This document shows, in pieces, positions 59,188-64,000 of a stretch of 64,000 nucleotides of DNA. Where the stretch lies: contig CAVVAR010000005.1 in the NCBI GenBank assembly GCA_963746315.1, positions 248,001-312,000 on the forward strand. Direction: 5' to 3'. Numbering within the stretch: the first letter of the stretch is position 1; every line of letters begins with the position of its first letter. A program made the position numbers and the translations under genes. The DNA is from Ga0077555 sp963746315. Lineage in GTDB: Bacteria; Pseudomonadota; Alphaproteobacteria; Rhizobiales; Hyphomicrobiaceae. The notes under the pieces are model-generated. The model did no database searches. It saw only the letters and a list, made by a program, of their open reading frames with translations, and was not told where the DNA came from.

Positions 59188-60648
59188 TCAGCGCCGGCTC
59201 GTCCTGACGGAGCGACTTGTCAAACCGGGTTGCCCGGATGCGGGACCGGTATCGCGCATGACGTCCATATTCACTGCAGCTCCCGTGAACTGCTGGGCCC
59301 ACATGGCGGTGGCCATCTGTGTCGTCGGCCGGAAACGAAGCATGGCGCCGCTCTCGGGATGATCGAGCATCTCGAGCGTGCGCGACAGATCGGGAGCGAC
59401 CAAGTCGTTCATCAGGGGTTGGCTTGCGGACACGGTGAGGAAGGGGATGATTGGGAACGGCCGGTAGGAGAGCTCCTCGGGGTGCTCCTCGTCGTAGGCC
59501 GGGGCTGTCGTCCAGCCGCTCGTTTCAAAACGGCTGGCATCGGTCAGCGACGGCTCGGGAAGCGCGCTCGGACCGAGCGATGCAACCTGGTGCTCGGCCG
59601 GATGCTGCGGGGCCGGTGCGAGGGTGCCCGGCGGTACCGGCAAGGTGTTGCCGGTCAGGCTTGGCAGATGCGGCCGCTCCGGGCGTCGTACGGGGGCCGG
59701 GCCAGTCACGAGGCGCGGCAGGGTGGCGGCGAGACCGGCCAACTCGGCGAGACGCGCACGGTCACCGGCGGATGGCCACATCGATGCGCGCAGGCTCGCT
59801 GGCATGGCGGCTGGGGTCAGGCCGCTGACCTGGCGGGGCTGCTCGACCAGCGTGGGTGCCGCGGGCACGATCGCGCGCGGCGGCAGGGCCGCGATGCGGC
59901 TGGGTGCCAAGCTCCTATCGGCGTCGGCGACGGCAATGCGCGGCCCGCCCGTGGTGCGCTGCTCGTGGAACATGGCGACCTGGCGGGCAAGGTCGGTGTG
60001 CCTTGCCTTCGCGGCACGCACGTCGTCCTTGGTGATCGAGCCGCCGTCGGCGGCAGCGTGGCGGGTCGATCCGGACGGGAAGAGAAGGGCGAGCTCGTGG
60101 CGCGGCAGGCGCGGCCAGCTGCGCACGCGATCGGTGTCGAGATGGACGAAGGGCAGTGCTGAGGTCGGATAGTAGCCGACGCCGCCGCGCTCCTGGATGA
60201 GGGCCGAATAGCGGATCTGCTTCACCGGGATGTCGGGAAAGTGCACGTCGGCGGCCTTGCCGAGAATGTGGCGGCTCTGGCTCGCCTGTCCGCCGACGCT
60301 CTTGCGCAGCATGTTGTTCGTGGCGCGAGAGCGATAGCCGGAGACGAGGTGGATCGGCTCCTTCGAGCCGAGCTCGCCATGAATCTGCCAGAGCAGATCG
60401 AACAGCTCCGGATCCATTTTCGTGGCTTCGTTGCGGCGATGATCGCGCATAACGTGGTTCAGCTTCGCGACGCCTTCCTCGACGAGCTTGCCGTTGCGCT
60501 TGTAGACGGCGGTGACGGTTTCCTTGGTGTGGATGTTGTAGATCGAGAGCGTTCGCTCGGCGCCAGGCGCTGCAATCAGCGCCGGAATGCCGAAACCTAT
60601 CAGCAGCGCGGCCGTGGCCACGCCTGCGAGTAGCCCCCGTTGACGCAT
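59188..60648 (-). CDS. DUF882 (M15-like, YcbK) murein-peptidase-related protein, exported
   Basis: A 486-residue exported protein. A signal peptide (GLLAGVATAALLIGFGIPALIAAPG) leads to a DUF882/peptidase M15A domain at about 35-190: LSIYNIHTKETVTAVYKRNG, HLVSGYRSRATNNMLRK, SRHILGKAADVHFPD and LPFVHLDTDRVRSW supply the His-Asp-His zinc set. The rest is a disordered Pro/Ala-rich region with conserved blocks near the end. It probably cleaves or binds peptidoglycan peptides in the periplasm. The ATG chosen starts the signal peptide; a long in-frame extension upstream lacks features. Confidence 0.88.
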   Translation of the reverse strand: MRQRGLLAGVATAALLIGFGIPALIAAPGAERTLSIYNIHTKETVTAVYKRNGKLVEEGVAKLNHVMRDHRRNEATKMDPELFDLLWQIHGELGSKEPIHLVSGYRSRATNNMLRKSVGGQASQSRHILGKAADVHFPDIPVKQIRYSALIQERGGVGYYPTSALPFVHLDTDRVRSWPRLPRHELALLFPSGSTRHAAADGGSITKDDVRAAKARHTDLARQVAMFHEQRTTGGPRIAVADADRSLAPSRIAALPPRAIVPAAPTLVEQPRQVSGLTPAAMPASLRASMWPSAGDRARLAELAGLAATLPRLVTGPAPVRRPERPHLPSLTGNTLPVPPGTLAPAPQHPAEHQVASLGPSALPEPSLTDASRFETSGWTTAPAYDEEHPEELSYRPFPIIPFLTVSASQPLMNDLVAPDLSRTLEMLDHPESGAMLRFRPTTQMATAMWAQQFTGAAVNMDVMRDTGPASGQPGLTSRSVRTSRR

Positions 60649-60980
60649 CACTTGGGCCGTTCCCCACCTGTCCGGATCGCCACGCCGGCGAGATCCAATA
60701 TCCCCCAAACCATCGCCGCGCCGCCTCTTACGGGCATGGCTGCGACCCGATCGGAGCCGGAGTAAACCAAAACATGGTAAATCCGGCATCCTTAACGCTT
60801 GGTAAGGATCGATTGCGTGCGCTTCTTGACCCGAGTGCGGCAATACGATGGCAGGGGATATCCGGGGGAAAGCGGTAGGCTGGCGACGCGTTGGTTGCGT
60901 GGGGGGCTCATCTCGGCTCACAGTCTCGGCGATGCGGTCCTCGCGGCCCGGCACCGACCTTCGAGATGGCGTGATCCCCC
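60649..60980. other. Divergent intergenic region between the DUF882 and MFS genes
   Basis: About 330 bases without a convincing gene. ATCCTTAACGCTTGGTAAGGAT at 60788-60809 is an imperfect 7-bp inverted repeat in a locally AT-rich stretch, where a promoter could lie; I assign no function. Confidence 0.4.
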
Positions 60981-62177
60981 ATGGCGCAGACCGAGACAGC
61001 ACGCCTGCAACGGCCCGGAGCCGCACTCGCGGCTGCTACGATCCTCAGCCTGCCGCTCGGGTCGATCTACGCCTTCAGCGTGTTCCTCGCGCCGCTGGAG
61101 GAGCTGCTCGGCGCCAGCCGCTCCGACCTTGCCTCGGTGTTCGGCATCTCGGTCATCTTCTTCACGATCGGTCTCAATCTGGCGCCTCGCCTGTTCGGGC
61201 GCGTGGCGGTGACGGCGATCATCGCCCTGTCGGCGGCAAGTGCGTCGGTGGGGGTGGCGATCGCGGCCGGAGCGGCGAGCTTCGCGCAGCTCGCGTTCGG
61301 GTATGGCGTGCTGTTCGCATTCGGCGGGGGGCTGGCTTATGTGGGGGCGCAGCAGTGCGTGAACGCGACGCCGATCAAGCGGCCTGGGCTGGTCAACGGC
61401 TATCTCGTCAGCCTGTTCCCGCTCGGGGCCATGCTTGCGGCTCCGGCCTTTGGCTGGGGGATCGACCGGTACGGGGTGAGAGCCACGCTCGCCGGGTTGG
61501 CGGTGGCCGTGGCGATCAGCGGCATAGTGGCGACAATGTTGACCGCGCAGTCGGGCGTGCGCCTGTCGCGCCCGAGCCACATGACCGGCGTCGCCATCGA
61601 CGAAGAGGAGGTGCGACGCCTCACGAGTGTGTTCTGGAAGCTCTTCCTGGTGTTCTCGTTCGCGGCCACGGCAGGGCTCATGGTGCTGAGCCAGGCGGCG
61701 GCCATTCTCGTGGCCTATGGCACGACGAAGTCCACGGCTCTGGCGGCGACGACGGGCATCACGGCGGCCATTGCCGCCGCCCGCCTCGGCGGCGGGCTGA
61801 TGGTCGACCGGATGTCCGTTCCTGTCGTCGCGGCCACGGCACAGGCGATCGCGCTCGGCGGTGCGGTGCTGTTGACACTGGTTCCGACGCCGGAGATGGC
61901 CATCCCGACGCTGGGAATGATCGGGATCGGGTACGGGCTCATCTCGGGAGTCACGGCCGGAGCCGTCGCCCTCTACTGGCCCAAGGCCCTGTTCGGGCAG
62001 ACGGCGAGCCGCATCTACATCGCCTGGTGCCTCGCGGCGCTCACGCTGCCGGTGGTTGCGGCGCGACTGTTCGACCTCACGGGCGGCTATCACACGGCGA
62101 TCATGCTGGCCGGTGCGGCCAACCTGTGCGGCGTCGTGGTCGGACTGACACTTCCCCGGCAGACGCGACGCGTCTGA
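60981..62177 (+). CDS. MFS transporter, oxalate/formate antiporter-like
   Basis: A 398-residue inner-membrane protein with about 12 transmembrane segments. It has SIYAFSVFLAPLEELLGASR, FAFGGGLAYVGAQQCVNA, FGWGIDRYGVRATLAGLAVA and the second-half AAARLGGGLMVDRMS, which give the MFS pattern G-x3-D-R near loops 2-3 and 8-9; the first loops resemble the OFA (oxalate-formate antiporter) group. Substrate unknown; likely a carboxylate. ATG at 60981 with a weak ribosome-binding site. Confidence 0.9.
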   Translation: MAQTETARLQRPGAALAAATILSLPLGSIYAFSVFLAPLEELLGASRSDLASVFGISVIFFTIGLNLAPRLFGRVAVTAIIALSAASASVGVAIAAGAASFAQLAFGYGVLFAFGGGLAYVGAQQCVNATPIKRPGLVNGYLVSLFPLGAMLAAPAFGWGIDRYGVRATLAGLAVAVAISGIVATMLTAQSGVRLSRPSHMTGVAIDEEEVRRLTSVFWKLFLVFSFAATAGLMVLSQAAAILVAYGTTKSTALAATTGITAAIAAARLGGGLMVDRMSVPVVAATAQAIALGGAVLLTLVPTPEMAIPTLGMIGIGYGLISGVTAGAVALYWPKALFGQTASRIYIAWCLAALTLPVVAARLFDLTGGYHTAIMLAGAANLCGVVVGLTLPRQTRRV

Positions 62178-62376
62178 GCGCGGCCAGACTTATCCCCGCA
62201 TCCTCGAGCCGGGCTAATCTCCCGTCGACGACCGCCAGCGACGCGCGCCTATCCGGCTTCGCGTTCCGAACGGAGCTTTTTGACATCGTGAAAGTTGAGG
62301 CCGGGGTTGCCAAGTGCGGCCGCGGGGGCAACCGTAGAGCCATATGCAGCAGCCTGCTTCAGCGGAGGAAAGCCCC

Positions 62377-62910
62377 ATGAGCCTCATCTACGGCGAGATC
62401 AAGCAGCTCGGCTACGTCGTCCACGACATCGAAGCGGCCATGAGCCACTGGGTCGAGGTGCTGGGTGTCGGCCCCTGGTTCTACGTCGAGCGGCTTCCTG
62501 TGAAGAACTTCCTCTATCGCGGCGAGCCTTCGGATGTGCATGCGTCGATCGCCATCTCCAACTCGTTCGGCACGCAGCTCGAGCTGATCCAGCAGCGCAA
62601 CGACGCTCCGTCGATGTACCGGGATTTCCTGGCGAACGGGCCGGAAGGCCTGCAACATGTCAGCACGTGGCCGGTCGACTACGACGCGACCGTCCAGCGC
62701 GCGTTGGCCAAAGGGCACCGGATCGGCCAGCAGGGCGAGTCCAACCGCGGGCCGTTCGCCTACTTCGAGACGGATCGCGGGCATCGCGGCACCTGCATGG
62801 AGATCGCCGCCTACACCGACGTCAGGAAGCGCCAGTTCGACGCCATCGAAGCCGCCGCACGCAGCTGGGACGGCAAGACGGACCCGATCCGGACCAAGTG
62901 GCCGGACTAG
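62377..62910 (+). CDS. VOC family protein (glyoxalase-like)
   Basis: A 177-residue vicinal-oxygen-chelate protein. IKQLGYVVHDIEAAMSHWVEVLGVGPWF forms the first module, TQLELIQQRNDAPS ends it with the Glu ligand, and GLQHVSTWPVDYDATVQRAL (His) with GTCMEIAAYTD (Glu) form the second. GGAGGAAAG precedes the ATG. Members of this subgroup include methylmalonyl-CoA epimerase-like and unclassified lyases; substrate unknown. Confidence 0.88.
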   Translation: MSLIYGEIKQLGYVVHDIEAAMSHWVEVLGVGPWFYVERLPVKNFLYRGEPSDVHASIAISNSFGTQLELIQQRNDAPSMYRDFLANGPEGLQHVSTWPVDYDATVQRALAKGHRIGQQGESNRGPFAYFETDRGHRGTCMEIAAYTDVRKRQFDAIEAAARSWDGKTDPIRTKWPD

Positions 62911-63018
62911 ATGGCGTGGCTCGAGCGCGCTTGACACCGCGCAACCGAGAGGGCGCGGGCTTCGGGCAGTGTCTCGGGGCTCGCTCGACGGGCGGTCGGG
63001 CAGTGGGGGTGAGGCGCG

Positions 63019-63696
63019 GTGTGCTTCTCAGCGACAGCTAGCTTCACTGTTGCCGCGGTCCTGGCGCCCGTGGCTGCCTATTCTCTCGCTACGGCAAGGC
63101 GCGAGCCGCGCTGGTCGGCATTGGCGGTCTATCCGCTGGCCTTCGGTGTGCAACAGGCGATCGAGGGTGTTCTGTGGCTCGCACTTGCCGCGGGCCATCA
63201 GGATCTCGTGGCGCTCGCAGCGAGAGGTTTCTTGTTCTTCTCGCACTTTTTCTGGCCGGCTTGGGTTCCGTTGTCCATCTGGTGCCTGGAGACCCAATCG
63301 GAGCCGTGGCGGCGGCGCGCGCTTTTCGCCCTGGTCGTGTCGGGTTTGCTTTTCGGCCTGTCGATCAGCCTGCCATCGCTGATCCGCCACGATTGGCTTT
63401 CCGTCGAGATCGTCGATGGATCGATCGAGTACAACACGGTCCTCATTTACGACGGTGTCGTTGGGAGGACCGTCTTGAAGGTCGCTTATGCGGCGATCGT
63501 GGTTTGCGCTCTAGTCCTCTCGACCGAGCGCCTGGTGCAGGTATTCGGCGGGATCATCCTGGTGTCCCTCCTGGTGGCCGAGCACTACTTTGCGCATGCC
63601 TTCATTTCGGTCTGGTGCTATTTCGCCGCCGTCTTGTCGATCTATGTCGGTGTCATGCTCACGGTGAGGGCCCGACCGGCAGAGCGCATGGCTTGA
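63019..63696 (+). CDS. DUF6629-type membrane protein
   Basis: A 225-residue integral membrane protein with about seven transmembrane segments. The N-terminus MCFSATASFTVAAVLAPVAAY and the block YPLAFGVQQAIEGVLWLAL are characteristic of DUF6629, a family of unknown function. GTG start. Also notable: HFFWPAWVPLSIWCLE and EHYFAHAFISVWCYFAA, with conserved His and Trp near segment ends. Confidence 0.85.
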   Translation: MCFSATASFTVAAVLAPVAAYSLATARREPRWSALAVYPLAFGVQQAIEGVLWLALAAGHQDLVALAARGFLFFSHFFWPAWVPLSIWCLETQSEPWRRRALFALVVSGLLFGLSISLPSLIRHDWLSVEIVDGSIEYNTVLIYDGVVGRTVLKVAYAAIVVCALVLSTERLVQVFGGIILVSLLVAEHYFAHAFISVWCYFAAVLSIYVGVMLTVRARPAERMA

Positions 63697-63745
63697 ACGC
63701 TAGGGCCGCGGCAGCGCGTAACGCGCTCCCGCAGGCTCGCTTCCT

Positions 63746-64000
63746 TCAAGATTTCACAACGGCTCTAATTCCGTCGGCGATCTTGTTGCGATCGGGGAAG
63801 ACGTGGTCCTCGAGGCCGGGGCTGTAGGGGATCGGCACGAACAGGGCGCAGACCCGCTTCACCGGCGCCTTCAGGGCCTTGAACGTCGCCGGATCCTCGG
63901 TGACGAGGGTCGCGATCTCGGCAGAGGCGCCGCACACCGGGCCGGCCTCGTCGGCGATGACGAGGCGACCGGTTTTCCTGACGCAGGCGCGGATCGTCTC
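63746..64000 (-). CDS. 2-oxoacid dehydrogenase E1 component, beta subunit, C-terminal part (5' end outside window)
   Basis: The visible 84 residues end a transketolase C-terminal domain as in E1-beta subunits: RKTGRLVIADEAGPVCGASAEIATLV, then FKALKAPVKRVCALFVPIPYSP and the end DRNKIADGIRAVVKS. They belong to pyruvate, acetoin or branched-chain 2-oxoacid dehydrogenase complexes. The frame is open to the window edge. The complex cannot be identified further. Confidence 0.87.
   Translation of the reverse strand, partial: ETIRACVRKTGRLVIADEAGPVCGASAEIATLVTEDPATFKALKAPVKRVCALFVPIPYSPGLEDHVFPDRNKIADGIRAVVKS

Noticed and set aside
60788..60809. Imperfect palindrome upstream of the DUF882 gene as an operator
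   Set aside because: Only a 7-bp match in an AT-rich stretch, single occurrence; chance is likely.

Overview
The window is GC-rich chromosomal DNA from an alphaproteobacterium, most likely of the order Hyphomicrobiales (Rhizobiales). The best evidence is the run kdtA (waaA) - lpxK - DUF2093 gene - xseA - purD near 50-56 kb, an arrangement I know from that order, together with CreA, DUF882, class GN sortase and AtuA/DUF4387 genes. I cannot name a genus. No rRNA or CRISPR array is present; there is one tRNA, tRNA-Ser(GGA).

Layout. 0-10 kb: catabolic and housekeeping genes (end of a dihydropyrimidinase/hydantoinase, RidA, AtuA + DUF4387, FAD oxidoreductase, 3-methyladenine glycosylase, N-carbamoyl amino acid hydrolase, ndk, tRNA-Ser). 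10-14 kb: a molybdate uptake locus, with a ModE-like regulator and modABC; modA and modB are separated by a pair of long hairpins. 14-19.6 kb: a divergent gene group with a 32-codon ORF, a cobalamin-type radical SAM enzyme, a methyltransferase and an SDR on one side, and a class II aldolase-like fusion protein and an M14-type metallopeptidase on the other. I read this as a candidate uncharacterised RiPP (ribosomal peptide) pathway. 20-32 kb: surface and secreted proteins (RTX repeat protein, CreA, a repeat-bearing small secreted protein, class GN sortase with its VIT/vWA target, proline-rich OmpA protein). 32-40 kb: metabolic genes (class III aminotransferase, Ldh-type dehydrogenase, TauE exporter, acyl-CoA ligase, ChbG/HpnK deacetylase, CinA-adenylyltransferase fusion). 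40-43 kb: an IS1182-type transposase next to a conspicuously AT-rich SDR gene, so probably acquired. 43-56 kb: SDR, AsmA, Tat-exported metallo-beta-lactamase-fold protein, phosphatase and the lipid A/purine block. 56-64 kb: two tandem fluoroacetate-dehalogenase-like hydrolases, patatin, DUF882 protein, MFS transporter, VOC protein, DUF6629 protein and the end of a 2-oxoacid dehydrogenase E1 beta gene.

The signals most worth following are: (1) the candidate RiPP locus with its putative precursor at 17338-17436; (2) two pairs of TAGTG-ended hairpins (12064-12232 and 35818-35989), in which the arm carrying a short bulge always faces the partner hairpin, plus a related 19-bp tandem repeat at 54877-54933; (3) recurring TCGATATATCC boxes around the modE-like gene; (4) paired dehalogenase-like genes, one of which has Phe at the halide-binding Tyr219 position; (5) single-base frameshifts in the AsmA gene and xseA, either real lesions or sequence errors. 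All family calls come from reading motifs by eye; no database search was possible.
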